NCBI GenBank assembly: GCA_965200685.1
Contig: OZ241379.1
Span: 1,364,001-1,428,000, forward strand
DNA from: Bin5 sp965200685
GTDB lineage: Bacteria > Chloroflexota > Anaerolineae > Caldilineales > Caldilineaceae
DNA length: 64,000 bases
Direction of reading: 5' to 3'
Part shown: positions 16,932 through 25,544 of the stretch, piece after piece
Layout: each line of letters opens with the position of its first letter
Numbering within the stretch: the first letter of the stretch is position 1
Made by a program: the position numbers and the translations under genes
Notes under the pieces: model-generated
The model's input: only the letters and a program-made list of their open reading frames with translations
The model's database searches: none
What the model was told of the DNA's origin: nothing

Positions 16932-17939
16932 TTATTGACCGGCTGGCGTAGAAAGATAGCGACGAATGAAGGGCCGATTCGGTGTCATTAGATTGAGGAT
17001 GATATCTTCATTCCAGTTCGTTGCCAACTCCGCCATTGACGCCTGCAAGGCAGTCCATTTTTTATCAAATTTGTGCCCATCTCCCCAATAAACCCAGGCT
17101 CGAGTTTGACTGCCCGGCGGTCCGAAAGGATATGAACCAGGTTCGTATTGGGCAATCAACGTAGATGGTAAACTGAAATTCAGACCATAATCGGAATTGT
17201 ACCAAAACTCCTTGACAATCAAAAGACGGTCGGACAAGGCAATGGCAGCGGTCAGAATCTTGTCATTGATCTGCAGATCATTGTGGATATTTTCAATCCG
17301 TGCTGCCGCAGAGGGATCGATGACCCGCACAATCGGCTGCGCTACTGCTTCCTTGGGAGCCAGCGCAGTGCCATCCTCCAGCAGCCAATATTCTTGCTGC
17401 TCTGTGGCCCATAGTGCTACCGGGCGTACCTCTTGTATTGCAATTGTGATCTGTGCCGGCCAGTGGATCTGTACATGGGCATCGGCTACATACGGATGAT
17501 TGGTCACCTGTGCTCGGATCTTCTCTGGCTCCAGCCAGAAGATACTCCAGCTTTCTACATCGCACACAGCGAATAGTTCTTCGTCCGTCAAATACTGCGT
17601 CCCTTCAAAGCGCATGTCTTCCCGGTAGACGAAAAAACTTTCGCTGGCCTGCATCCAATAGAGAGCGGCAACTACCAGAAGCAGCAATAGAAAGCTGAGA
17701 GCTTTGCTCGGCACCAGTCCTGAAAAACCGGGCAGGCCGGACCGCCATAGGCTCCAGTGGAGGTCTGGCCATAGACGCCTAATCGGCAGGCCGACCGCCT
17801 CTATTGAGCGTATCGCGGCACTGAACTTCCGACGTTTTTGTGCTTGCCGCCGCCGTCGCACCCGTTTGGGTGATACAGCCTTTTGGGCCGCGGCCGAGCC
17901 TTGATTCTGCTTGCGTCGTATATTGGATGCGAACAGCAT
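16932..17939 (-). CDS. ftsQ: Cell division protein FtsQ/DivIB
   Basis: 335 residues. A very basic cytoplasmic N-terminus (~1-80) precedes one membrane helix (SKALSFLLLLLVVAALYWM, ~79-97) and a POTRA domain (~100-170, FEGTQYLTDEELFAVCDV, then VRPVALWATEQQEYWLLEDG). The beta domain follows. It links the FtsW/FtsI synthase with FtsL-type partners at the septum. The sequence is divergent, so the call rests on topology, the POTRA block and its place between ddl and ftsA. Confidence 0.9.
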   Translation of the reverse strand: MLFASNIRRKQNQGSAAAQKAVSPKRVRRRRQAQKRRKFSAAIRSIEAVGLPIRRLWPDLHWSLWRSGLPGFSGLVPSKALSFLLLLLVVAALYWMQASESFFVYREDMRFEGTQYLTDEELFAVCDVESWSIFWLEPEKIRAQVTNHPYVADAHVQIHWPAQITIAIQEVRPVALWATEQQEYWLLEDGTALAPKEAVAQPIVRVIDPSAAARIENIHNDLQINDKILTAAIALSDRLLIVKEFWYNSDYGLNFSLPSTLIAQYEPGSYPFGPPGSQTRAWVYWGDGHKFDKKWTALQASMAELATNWNEDIILNLMTPNRPFIRRYLSTPAGQ

Positions 17940-18005
17940 TTCTATACTGCAGAAGTGAAAGGAGTCGTTCCACGAACAGGTGAGAAGCGCGAGGGATGCT
18001 CTCTC

Positions 18006-19223
18006 CTATTCTCTTTCTCCTCGTAGAATTCGATTTTGCTGCCGGTCCGCGTGCCGTTCCAGGGCCAAGCTCACTAGGCGATGGACCAGTTCCGGCAGGG
18101 GAACGCCGCTGGCTTCCCACAGTTTGGGATACATACTGCTGGCGGTAAAGCCCGGCATTGTATTCAGTTCATTGAGAAAAAGCTGGCCAGTGCCATCTAG
18201 CAGAAAATCTGCCCGCGCCAGGCCTGCGCCGTCTAGGATCTGAAAGGCTCGCACGGCCAGCCGGCAAATTCTGTCTGACAGGCTGGCAGGGATATCCGCC
18301 GGGATCAGTAACTGGCTGCCCTCGTCCAGATATTTGGCCTCGTAATCATAAAATTCGTTCGCCGGTATCACTTCGCCGACAACGCTTGCCTGTGGCGCAT
18401 CATTGCCGAGGACACTGACCTCCAACTCTCGAGCATTTTCTATGCCAACTTCGACCAGCACTTTGCGGTCATAGCTACAGGCGAGATCAATGGCACATGC
18501 TAATTCTGCCCGGTTCTTGACTTTGCTGACGCCGACACTGCTGCCCAAATTGGCCGGTTTAACAAATTGTGGATAGGGTAAGGCGGCCTCCAGCTCATCT
18601 AGGGTACTGTCCCTTTCTTCAGCCCAATCCCGCCGTAGGAGCGTCCGATACTCCACTTGCGGAATGGCGGCAGTGGAAAATAACGCCTTGGCCGCGATCT
18701 TGTCCATGCCCACCGCACTGGCGAGAACGCCACAGCCTATATATGGCAACCCGGCCATCTCGAGTAGGCCCTGTATAGTTCCATCCTCGCCATAGGGGCC
18801 ATGTAGCACAGGAAAGATCAGATCGACAGCCGGCATCCTACTCGTGTTTTTCCCTGTCTTGTCTGATGGTGAAAGACAGAGGGTAGGAAAATTTTGAATT
18901 GTCTGCTCCAAAAGGCCATTGCTCTTAGGGAACGAGCCGACGACACCAAATGATTTGGAGGGCAGGCTGTCCGCTTGGCCGCTTTGGTTTGCTTGCCTAT
19001 GCTGATACTCGCGGGTGTTCGGCAATGCAGAGCTGTTGGCCAGTTGCGCGAATGGATCACCGCTGGTGATCCATTCGCCGCTGGTCGTGATACCGAGACA
19101 CACTGTCTGGTAGCCGGCCTCGTCTAGTGCCCGGATAACCGTCTCCGCGCTGCGTAGGGACACTTCGTGTTCCCCGCTTTTGCCGCCGAAAAGAACACCA
19201 ACTCGTATGGTTTCTCGTGGCAT
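18006..19223 (-). CDS. ddl: D-alanine--D-alanine ligase
   Basis: 405 residues from the ATG at 19223; a TTG at 19235 is in frame but overlaps the murB stop without a suitably spaced ribosome site. The N-terminus has GVLFGGKSGEHEVSLRSAE, the ATP-grasp core has FVKPANLGSSVGVSKV, and the metal-binding end has FLNELNTMPGFTASSMYPKL. It joins two D-Ala for the MurF substrate. The linker at ~45-120 is longer than usual and its DNA holds two palindromes, one a perfect 14-bp inverted repeat at 19048-19078. Translation is probably coupled to murB. Confidence 0.95.
   Translation of the reverse strand: MPRETIRVGVLFGGKSGEHEVSLRSAETVIRALDEAGYQTVCLGITTSGEWITSGDPFAQLANSSALPNTREYQHRQANQSGQADSLPSKSFGVVGSFPKSNGLLEQTIQNFPTLCLSPSDKTGKNTSRMPAVDLIFPVLHGPYGEDGTIQGLLEMAGLPYIGCGVLASAVGMDKIAAKALFSTAAIPQVEYRTLLRRDWAEERDSTLDELEAALPYPQFVKPANLGSSVGVSKVKNRAELACAIDLACSYDRKVLVEVGIENARELEVSVLGNDAPQASVVGEVIPANEFYDYEAKYLDEGSQLLIPADIPASLSDRICRLAVRAFQILDGAGLARADFLLDGTGQLFLNELNTMPGFTASSMYPKLWEASGVPLPELVHRLVSLALERHADRQQNRILRGERE
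19048..19078. repeat. Perfect 14-bp inverted repeat inside ddl
   Basis: GCGAATGGATCACC (19048-19061), loop GCT, GGTGATCCATTCGC (19065-19078). The arms are exact and the loop is 3 bases. It encodes part of the ligase linker (GEWITSGDPFA). A second, imperfect palindrome lies at 18837-18887 in the same linker. Confidence 0.9.
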
Positions 19224-19228
19224 AACGA

Positions 19229-20224
19229 TTACCAATCTCCAAGTTTCTGCACTTCTGGCTCCAGGTCTACGCCCCAGATGCAGGCCACTTCCCTTTGAAT
19301 ATGCTCAATCATGGCCACAACGTCTGCTGCTGTAGCCGCGCCTATGCCGCCGGGATTGATGAGGAAATTGGCGTGGGTATGGCTGACCTCAACGCCACCC
19401 AGACGGTGAGCCTTCAATCCGGTCATCTCAATCAGACGACCGGCAAAATCTCCTGGTGGGTTGACGAATGTGCTGCCCAGAGATGGTTCCGCCGGCTGTG
19501 TGCCTCGTCGATGGTTTAGAAACGTTTGGGCGGTCCGCCGCATCGCTTCTGGTTCGCCGGTATCTAGGCGAAAGTTGGCACTCAACAGCACGGGGCCAAA
19601 GCCGGCATTGATCCATTTCTGCTTGAGATTGCTATGGCGGTAGGCGTAGGCAAAATGTTCTACACAGTATATCTGGATATCGCCCTTGTCGTCCAACAGC
19701 AGCGCGTCCCAGAGAGAGTCCTTCACTTCGCTGCCATGCGCGCCGGCGTTATTCACTACCGCCCCGCCGACGGACCCCGGTATACTCACTGCCCATTCCA
19801 GGCCTGTCAAGCCGGCATTGATAGCTGTGCGGGCCACGCCCGCCATCAATGCGCCGCTCTCTGCGAATAAAAAAGGACGGTCGTCTTTGGGATAGTCGCA
19901 GCAGGAGGCTGCCCGCACTTGGACATCTTTGCAGCGGTTCTGAATCACCAGCCCGCGCACACCCCGATCACTGACCAGCACATTGCTGCCTCCACCTAGA
20001 ATCAGATACGGCAGGTCTATCGTCCGTGCCCAACGCACCAGTTTCAGAAGCTGATGGGTGTCTATGACAGTGGCAAAGTAGTCCGCAGGCCCACCTACTT
20101 TCAGGGTTGTCAGGTCTGCCAGCGGGCGGTCCTGTTGGATGTGTACACCAAGGGCCTCTGCTTGGCTGAGAGCAGATGTGCTGATCTGTCTTTTGGAATT
20201 GGCTGGAATCGTTACAGTTGTCAT
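19229..20224 (-). CDS. murB: UDP-N-acetylenolpyruvoylglucosamine reductase
   Basis: 331 residues. The FAD-binding domain shows ADLTTLKVGGPADYF, the pyrophosphate loop LILGGGSNVLVSDRG and SIPGSVGGAVVNNAGAHGSE; the C-terminal substrate domain has AEPSLGSTFVNPPGDFAGRLIE with the catalytic Ser, and SHTHANFLINPGG. The SxGSTFxNP form and length suggest a type IIb-like enzyme. It reduces enolpyruvyl-UDP-GlcNAc to UDP-MurNAc with NADPH. A gap of 167 bases lies after murC, and the gene runs nearly into ddl. Confidence 0.96.
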   Translation of the reverse strand: MTTVTIPANSKRQISTSALSQAEALGVHIQQDRPLADLTTLKVGGPADYFATVIDTHQLLKLVRWARTIDLPYLILGGGSNVLVSDRGVRGLVIQNRCKDVQVRAASCCDYPKDDRPFLFAESGALMAGVARTAINAGLTGLEWAVSIPGSVGGAVVNNAGAHGSEVKDSLWDALLLDDKGDIQIYCVEHFAYAYRHSNLKQKWINAGFGPVLLSANFRLDTGEPEAMRRTAQTFLNHRRGTQPAEPSLGSTFVNPPGDFAGRLIEMTGLKAHRLGGVEVSHTHANFLINPGGIGAATAADVVAMIEHIQREVACIWGVDLEPEVQKLGDW

Positions 20225-20391
20225 GCCTAAATTTGAATCGCCAATGCCGACTCGACTCCTGTTTTTATGGATTGTAGCCGTGCCACCAATCTGTTGGCAT
20301 CCACTGCAGAAAAATCAGTCGTATCAATGCGAATGACCGGGCTTGCAAGGTTTGGAAGCGGGGATTGGCCGCCACTACTATTGGTAAGCGT

Positions 20392-21810
20392 TCACACATC
20401 ACGGTTCAGCCTTTCCAGCAGCAATTCACCGATACGGTAGCTTGTCCCCGCGCCCAATGTCAGAACTACATCGCCGGCCGTCACTTCGGCAAAGAGCAGT
20501 TCACTCGTTTCTTCGACACTACCGCTGTGGCGGATCGAATGATGTGGGCTGGCCGCCACGACCTCCGCTGCTGCCAGAGATGCGTCGCCGGTTTCTCTGG
20601 CAGCATAGATGTCTGTCACCAGTACTGTGTCCGCGCTGTCGAAACTCATCGCCATCTCGTGTAGCATTGATCGGGTACGGCTAAATGTATGGGGCTGAAA
20701 AACCGCCCAAATGCGTCGTTCACCGAAGCGGTGGCGGGCCGCGGCCAGAGTAGCTCGCACTTCCGTGGGATGATGTGCATAGTCATCAACCACGGTCACC
20801 CCTTTCACCTCTCCCTTTCGTTCAAAACGGCGGGCGATACCCGTGTACTGGCTTAGACTCTCCAGAATCTGGGCTGTGGGTACACCACAGTACCGAGTGA
20901 CGGTCAGCGCAGCTAAGGCATTGCGTAGGTTATGAATGCCCGGTACCCGAAGTTGCAGGTGGCCGATATGCTCTCCTTGCCACTGCACAGCGGCTGCAAA
21001 GCCTCCGGCCTCACCCGCTGTCCCTCTGGCATGTACAGCAGAACAGGTTTGTAGCCCATAGGTTAGCCAATGCGGGCCGTCGTTCGGTCGCTCTCTGTGC
21101 AAGGTCTGTGCGCCGGGATCATCGTTACAGGAAACGACACAGCCCTCGGGGGGCACCTGTGTGATAAATTGGCGAAACGCATCGGCAAAACATGCCGGCG
21201 TCGGATAGCAGTCCGGGTGGTCCCACTCTACATTGGTCACGACCGCTACTGTCGGTGTCAGGCCATGGAACATGTGGTCGTACTCATCTGCCTCGATCAC
21301 AAACGTTCGGTCTGTCCCCGCGTGGGCATTGCCATAGCCCGGCAGGTCGGAGCCGATGATATAACCGGCATCACAGCCGCTGGTATGTAGAACCTGCACG
21401 ATCATTGCGGTCGCCGTGCTTTTGCCATGTGTGCCGGCGACCGCAATCACATCCTGGCCGGCCAAAAATGGACGCAGAAACGCCTTACGTTTGACTATGG
21501 GTAGCCCTAGGGCTTGTGCAGCCCTCCGTTCTGGATTGGTATGGTTGATGGCACTGCTGATCAGGACCACATCCGGGCGTTCCTGGGCCGGTAGGGATGT
21601 GAGATTCTCCGCTGCCTGCCGTCTGAAAATTTTCGCCCCGGACGCAGTTAGGTTGAGTGTACGCTGGCTTTCTTGCCTATCACTGCCACTGACCTGGATC
21701 CCCCGTGCCATGAGCACGTGTGCAATGGCAGAAAGACCTGCACCGCTTATTCCAATGAGATGCACTCGCAGAGTCGCATCATTTTTCCGCAATCGCTCCT
21801 GCCACATCAT
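20392..21810 (-). CDS. murC: UDP-N-acetylmuramate--L-alanine ligase
   Basis: 472 residues from the ATG at 21810, which overlaps the stop of the upstream membrane gene as ATGA; a longer in-frame reading from 21936 lies inside that gene and is unlikely. The Rossmann motif is HLIGISGAGLSAIAHVL, the ATP loop AVAGTHGKSTATAMIV, and the Mur-ligase signature lies around EADEYDHMF. VVDDYAHHPTEVRATL marks the C-terminal domain. It adds the first amino acid of the stem peptide in the cytoplasm. Confidence 0.96.
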   Translation of the reverse strand: MMWQERLRKNDATLRVHLIGISGAGLSAIAHVLMARGIQVSGSDRQESQRTLNLTASGAKIFRRQAAENLTSLPAQERPDVVLISSAINHTNPERRAAQALGLPIVKRKAFLRPFLAGQDVIAVAGTHGKSTATAMIVQVLHTSGCDAGYIIGSDLPGYGNAHAGTDRTFVIEADEYDHMFHGLTPTVAVVTNVEWDHPDCYPTPACFADAFRQFITQVPPEGCVVSCNDDPGAQTLHRERPNDGPHWLTYGLQTCSAVHARGTAGEAGGFAAAVQWQGEHIGHLQLRVPGIHNLRNALAALTVTRYCGVPTAQILESLSQYTGIARRFERKGEVKGVTVVDDYAHHPTEVRATLAAARHRFGERRIWAVFQPHTFSRTRSMLHEMAMSFDSADTVLVTDIYAARETGDASLAAAEVVAASPHHSIRHSGSVEETSELLFAEVTAGDVVLTLGAGTSYRIGELLLERLNRDV

Positions 21811-22415
21811 CGCCGTACCCGCAGTAGTATCAGCACTGTAATGGGAATGACCCACAGACTTGGTTCTGGCATCATATACTGGGGCAGAAAGTTTACCAGC
21901 TCGGCCGCAATCGGCGATAGGTTCGTGTTCATCCATCCGATAGTGGCGAGGGGATAGTCGTACACATGCTGATAATACCAGAGGCTGCCAGCGATGAGAT
22001 AGCCATTGAGCGCGCCGACCAGGAGATTGAGAACTGAACCTTGGGGGGCCCGCATCTCTTGGCCGGGAAAAACAATTGTGCGGCCTGCATAGCCGGCAAA
22101 GACCGTAAGAATAAACATGATTTGGTAAAAGCCACTAAGAAAAAATCGCTGTGTATCCAGTTCTTCAAAAGAAAAGACTAGGCGTCCCACAGTACGTAAG
22201 ATATCGTTGAGTTGGTCATTGACGAATAGAAGCAAAAAAATTACCACAAGAATGATCATCGTTCTGCCCAGTTCCCGAGAGTAGCCTTGCGCTAGGCCGA
22301 CCAGAGTAATGATGAACGTAATGGTTCCAAAGTAGATCTCGATCAGACCCATAGATTTCGTGAACTGCAATGAGTAAGTGGAGAGTAGTTCGGGGTGAGT
22401 AACGCCCTGAACCAT
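21807..22415 (-). CDS. CvpA-like integral membrane protein, second of a pair
   Basis: 202 residues with four or five hydrophobic helices (ITFIITLVGLAQGYSRELG; IILVVIFLLLFV; IMFILTVFAGYAG; LLVGALNGYLIAGSLWYY; a final helix at the C-terminus). The opening helix ending G-x-x-R-E-L and the GALNGY helix resemble CvpA (colicin V production) family proteins; the similarity is weak and judged by eye. It follows the first CvpA-like gene by 9 bases and overlaps murC by 4, so all three are probably translated together. The function is unknown; co-expression suggests a role in septal wall synthesis. Confidence 0.78.
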   Translation of the reverse strand: MVQGVTHPELLSTYSLQFTKSMGLIEIYFGTITFIITLVGLAQGYSRELGRTMIILVVIFLLLFVNDQLNDILRTVGRLVFSFEELDTQRFFLSGFYQIMFILTVFAGYAGRTIVFPGQEMRAPQGSVLNLLVGALNGYLIAGSLWYYQHVYDYPLATIGWMNTNLSPIAAELVNFLPQYMMPEPSLWVIPITVLILLRVRR

Positions 22416-22424
22416 TCTTCGTTT

Positions 22425-23105
22425 TCAGGTCTGGGTACGTCGCAATGTACCGACAATTGCCACCAGCAACACTGTCAGCCCAATTGCAACTAGGATTGGC
22501 TGCTGTGGCTCGAACGTGCTCCAGATGTCGCCGAAGATGTCCTGTATGGTTTCAGTTGAGCCGCGCAGAACCTGTTGTACCCCGCTACTAGAGGGCGCAA
22601 TCTGCTCATTGACGACGTGCGGAAAGATAAATGAGACGAGCAGGGGCAAAAAGATTGTACTGTAAAACAGGCCGTTGATAATTCCCAACAGGGCCGCGAT
22701 GAGGCTCCCACGGGTATTGGGAATTATTTTGCTGGTCAGAAAATATGCAAACAATAACAGTACTGCCCAGACCAGAAACGTGACAGTCGACCCATTGGAA
22801 GCTGAAATCCAATCCGAAGCACTGGTGAGCGTGAACAAGGATTCGTCCGTTTCCACCAGCTGCCCTGCCTGCACAGAAGCCAGAAATCTGCTGCCCAAAT
22901 TGATGCTACTCAGGACGAAACGCAACCCTAATGTGATGATATCTAGGACGGACCCTTGAGAGTATTGCAGCAGAAAGAAACCTCCGATTGAAACGATGAG
23001 AGTCGTCAGCTCCCGGAGTGTACCCCGTCGATAGCCGACCCAAGCGAATAGAAGGATATAGAGAACAAATGAAATGATGGACTGTATGGATCCATTCACG
23101 GTCAC
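22425..23105 (-). CDS. CvpA-like integral membrane protein, first of a pair
   Basis: About 226 residues from the GTG at 23105, which overlaps the murG stop as GTGA. There are four or five membrane helices (SFVLYILLFAWVGYRRG; LIVSIGGFFLLQY; VTFLVWAVLLLFAYFLTS; LIAALLGIINGLFYSTIFLP; ILVAIGLTVLLVAIVG). The first helix ending GYRRGTLREL and the later LLGIINGLFY helix follow the CvpA pattern also seen in the next gene, suggesting an ancient tandem duplication with strong divergence. No catalytic motif is visible. Tight coupling to murG and murC argues for work with lipid II or the septal synthase. Confidence 0.78.
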   Translation of the reverse strand: MTVNGSIQSIISFVLYILLFAWVGYRRGTLRELTTLIVSIGGFFLLQYSQGSVLDIITLGLRFVLSSINLGSRFLASVQAGQLVETDESLFTLTSASDWISASNGSTVTFLVWAVLLLFAYFLTSKIIPNTRGSLIAALLGIINGLFYSTIFLPLLVSFIFPHVVNEQIAPSSSGVQQVLRGSTETIQDIFGDIWSTFEPQQPILVAIGLTVLLVAIVGTLRRTQT

Positions 23106-24337
23106 ACCCCTATTTCTGGCGGCCCGACCAGTGTACACAACTGCTGGGCGATATTTTGTGCGGCCTGAGGGCGAGCTAGGGTGCCTACAGCTGCGCCCAT
23201 GGCTAACCTACGGTTCTCATCTGTCAGCAGTGCCAATACTGTCGGTTCAAGCTGGTCCGCCAGATGGTCATCCTCAATGACCACCGCCCCGTTTTGATTC
23301 ACCAGCTTTTGCACATTCTGCATCTGGTGGTAGCTGGCACTAGGCAATGGTACCAGCACAGACGGCAGATGGGCAATCGGAAATTCGGCTAGTACACTAG
23401 CCCCGGCCCGGGCCACTGCTAGGTCCGCGCTGGCCAAGGCCCAAGCCATTTCGTCGTGGAGATAGGTCACTGGATGGTAACGGCGAGCCAGAGGCTCTGG
23501 CAAATTCGGTCCCTCCTCTTCCAGCAAAAACCAGTCCCGGGAGCCGATGATATGCAGAATTTGACAGATAGGCAACAGAGAGGGTGCGGCGTTCCAGATA
23601 GCCCGGTTGATGCTGCGGGCCCCTTGGCTACCGCCGAACACCAGCACCAGCGGTAGTTCTGACCTGCCAGAAGTGCTTTGGAGCCAACGAATCCCTAACT
23701 TCTGGGCCAAAACCTGTCGGGCTTTGGTTTTGTCCGCTATTGCCTGCAACAGGTCCTCACGAACGGGATAGCCAGTGACCACGGCCTTTTTGCCGAAAAA
23801 GTCGGCTACCTCAGGGAAACTGACTGCCACCCGTTGGGCTAGTTGACTGAGACAGCGGACCGCTAGGCCAGGCGTCATGTCCGGTAGATAGATTAGAACC
23901 GGGACACCTCGTATCCAACAAGCCACTGTCACCGGGACACAGACATAACCGCCTGTGACAAAACATGCTTGGGGACGCAATCTGTTGATAAGCTGTAAAG
24001 ATTGCCATATACCTGTTAGCATTCTGCCAAGATTTCGGAATACTGTCAATGGATTGTGTCCTCGTAGGGCTCCGGTTTGGATACTGTGGAAAGGGATGCC
24101 GGCGTTTTTCACAAGGATGCTTTCTATGCTGTCTTGGCTTCCCAACCACAACAATGCTGATGTACTGCAGGGGCGAGAGGTTCCTAGGGGTACTCGCCAC
24201 TCGTCCTGCATCTTTTTAGGAGCGGGTGCCGGTGCGGCGACCTGTGTGTTGGTTCGTCTGCTTTGCAATTGTTCGATGACGGCGAGAGCCGGATAGACGT
24301 GACCTCCGGTTCCGCCGCCCGAAATGAAAAGGCGCAT
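23102..24337 (-). CDS. murG: UDP-N-acetylglucosamine--MurNAc-pentapeptide pyrophosphoryl-undecaprenol transferase
   Basis: 411 residues, longer than the usual ~360. The N-terminal loop FISGGGTGGHVYPALAV and the C-terminal donor site VFGGSQGARSIN with GASVLAEFPIAHLPSVLVPLP define the GT28 enzyme that makes lipid II. The excess is an insertion at ~28-65, rich in Ala/Pro and Thr/Ser, just after the first helix. Its DNA holds a 12-bp imperfect palindrome (24166-24210). The 5' 122 bases overlap the 3' end of ftsW in another frame. The ribosome site before the ATG is weak. Confidence 0.95.
   Translation of the reverse strand: MRLFISGGGTGGHVYPALAVIEQLQSRRTNTQVAAPAPAPKKMQDEWRVPLGTSRPCSTSALLWLGSQDSIESILVKNAGIPFHSIQTGALRGHNPLTVFRNLGRMLTGIWQSLQLINRLRPQACFVTGGYVCVPVTVACWIRGVPVLIYLPDMTPGLAVRCLSQLAQRVAVSFPEVADFFGKKAVVTGYPVREDLLQAIADKTKARQVLAQKLGIRWLQSTSGRSELPLVLVFGGSQGARSINRAIWNAAPSLLPICQILHIIGSRDWFLLEEEGPNLPEPLARRYHPVTYLHDEMAWALASADLAVARAGASVLAEFPIAHLPSVLVPLPSASYHQMQNVQKLVNQNGAVVIEDDHLADQLEPTVLALLTDENRRLAMGAAVGTLARPQAAQNIAQQLCTLVGPPEIGV
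24166..24210. repeat. Imperfect palindrome inside the murG insertion
   Basis: TGCAGG + GGCGAG (24166-24177) pair with CTCGCC (24193-24198) and CCTGCA (24205-24210). The stem has 12 pairs with one 6-base bulge, and the loop itself contains CCTAGG. It encodes the extra residues KMQDEWRVPLGTSRPC of MurG. Confidence 0.75.
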
Positions 24338-25544
24338 AGGCAGGTTGCCTTGACGTCGGCTCGGGGGGAGATTGCCCCCGATATCGGCTGATATTCAATA
24401 GAATGCCGGCGGCACCCATTGACGTGACAAGAGAACTGCCGCCAAAGCTGATGAACGGCAGGGTTACGCCGGTGGGGGGAGCGAAGGCCACGGCAACAGC
24501 AATGTGAATCATCGCCTGTAGGATAATGAGTGAGGTGATGCCTATCGCCAGCAAGGAGCCGAACATATCCGGTGATTCGCTGGCGATGCGTAAGCCCCGA
24601 TAGACGAAAAGCATGAAGAGAAAGATCACCAGCAGCGCGCCCAGCAAGCCTAGCTCCTCTCCGATGATGGCAAAAATGTTGTCCGACCAACTTAAGGGCA
24701 GGTTGCCGGGCAACTTTTCTGTGCTGTTGCCAAGACCTACGCCGAGTGGACCGCCTTTGACTATCGCTTGGCTGGCTTGTGTGACCTGCCATTCAGGGCT
24801 GTTCAGGGGATCTCGGATCGATTCTAGCAGTGCTCTGACTCGCCGGCTGGCATGGGGATAGCGGGTGATTACCAGCCAAAACGTGATGATGGCAACCATT
24901 CCGATCAAGAAAAGCTGTTTAAGTTCGGCACCTGCCAAAAAGAACACGATCAACGCGGTCGTAACGATCAGAACTGTTGTACTGATATCTGGCTGAAGCA
25001 CAATCAGAACAGCGATGCCCCCGATGAGCACGCCGTAGGGGACAAGCCCGTAGTTGATCTCTTTGAGCCGATTGCCTTTGCTGGCAAGCCAGTTGCTGAT
25101 GTAAATGAGGAAGATCACTTTCACCAGCTCACTGGGCTGTACTCTACCGTTGAAGAAGGTACGGGTTGCGCCGAAGCGGGTATCCCCCAGCCAGAGGACT
25201 GCCACCAAGGCGACCAGCCCCAGTAGCCCTAGCGGTATGCTCCAACGCTCCCAGAGCCGGTATGGAAACAGCGCGGCCCCAACGAGGGCTACCAGACCGA
25301 GGGCCAGCCAGCGGATTTGCCGAAATACGTAATAAAAGGGCGAGTCTTGGTTTTCCATGGCCCAAGGATAACTGGCACTGAAAACCATGACAAGACCAAA
25401 GAGTAGTAGGCAGGTCAGGACTGTTGCTAGGGGCCAATCTATGGTAGATGGCGAGCCCTGGGGTGTGTCTGTGTGTTTTGATTGTGCTGCTTTTTTCTGG
25501 ATCACCATATCAGACATGAATCGTGCGTAAGAAGCCTTTCTCAT
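24216..25544 (-). CDS. ftsW: Septal peptidoglycan polymerase FtsW (SEDS)
   Basis: 442 residues with about ten membrane helices. The SEDS hallmarks are GVGLGNSTEKLPGNLPLSWS followed by DNIFAIIGEELGLLG, and the late FISFGGSSLVTSMGAAGILLN. FtsW polymerises lipid II together with FtsI. The ATG overlaps the murD stop as ATGA. The last ~40 residues (basic, Arg/Ser/Gln-rich) are encoded inside the first 122 bases of murG in another frame. FtsW proteins normally end soon after ISRYR-like sequence, so this tail looks acquired by loss of an earlier stop codon or by a small frameshift. Confidence 0.95.
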   Translation of the reverse strand: MRKASYARFMSDMVIQKKAAQSKHTDTPQGSPSTIDWPLATVLTCLLLFGLVMVFSASYPWAMENQDSPFYYVFRQIRWLALGLVALVGAALFPYRLWERWSIPLGLLGLVALVAVLWLGDTRFGATRTFFNGRVQPSELVKVIFLIYISNWLASKGNRLKEINYGLVPYGVLIGGIAVLIVLQPDISTTVLIVTTALIVFFLAGAELKQLFLIGMVAIITFWLVITRYPHASRRVRALLESIRDPLNSPEWQVTQASQAIVKGGPLGVGLGNSTEKLPGNLPLSWSDNIFAIIGEELGLLGALLVIFLFMLFVYRGLRIASESPDMFGSLLAIGITSLIILQAMIHIAVAVAFAPPTGVTLPFISFGGSSLVTSMGAAGILLNISRYRGQSPPEPTSRQPAYAPFHFGRRNRRSRLSGSRRHRTIAKQTNQHTGRRTGTRS

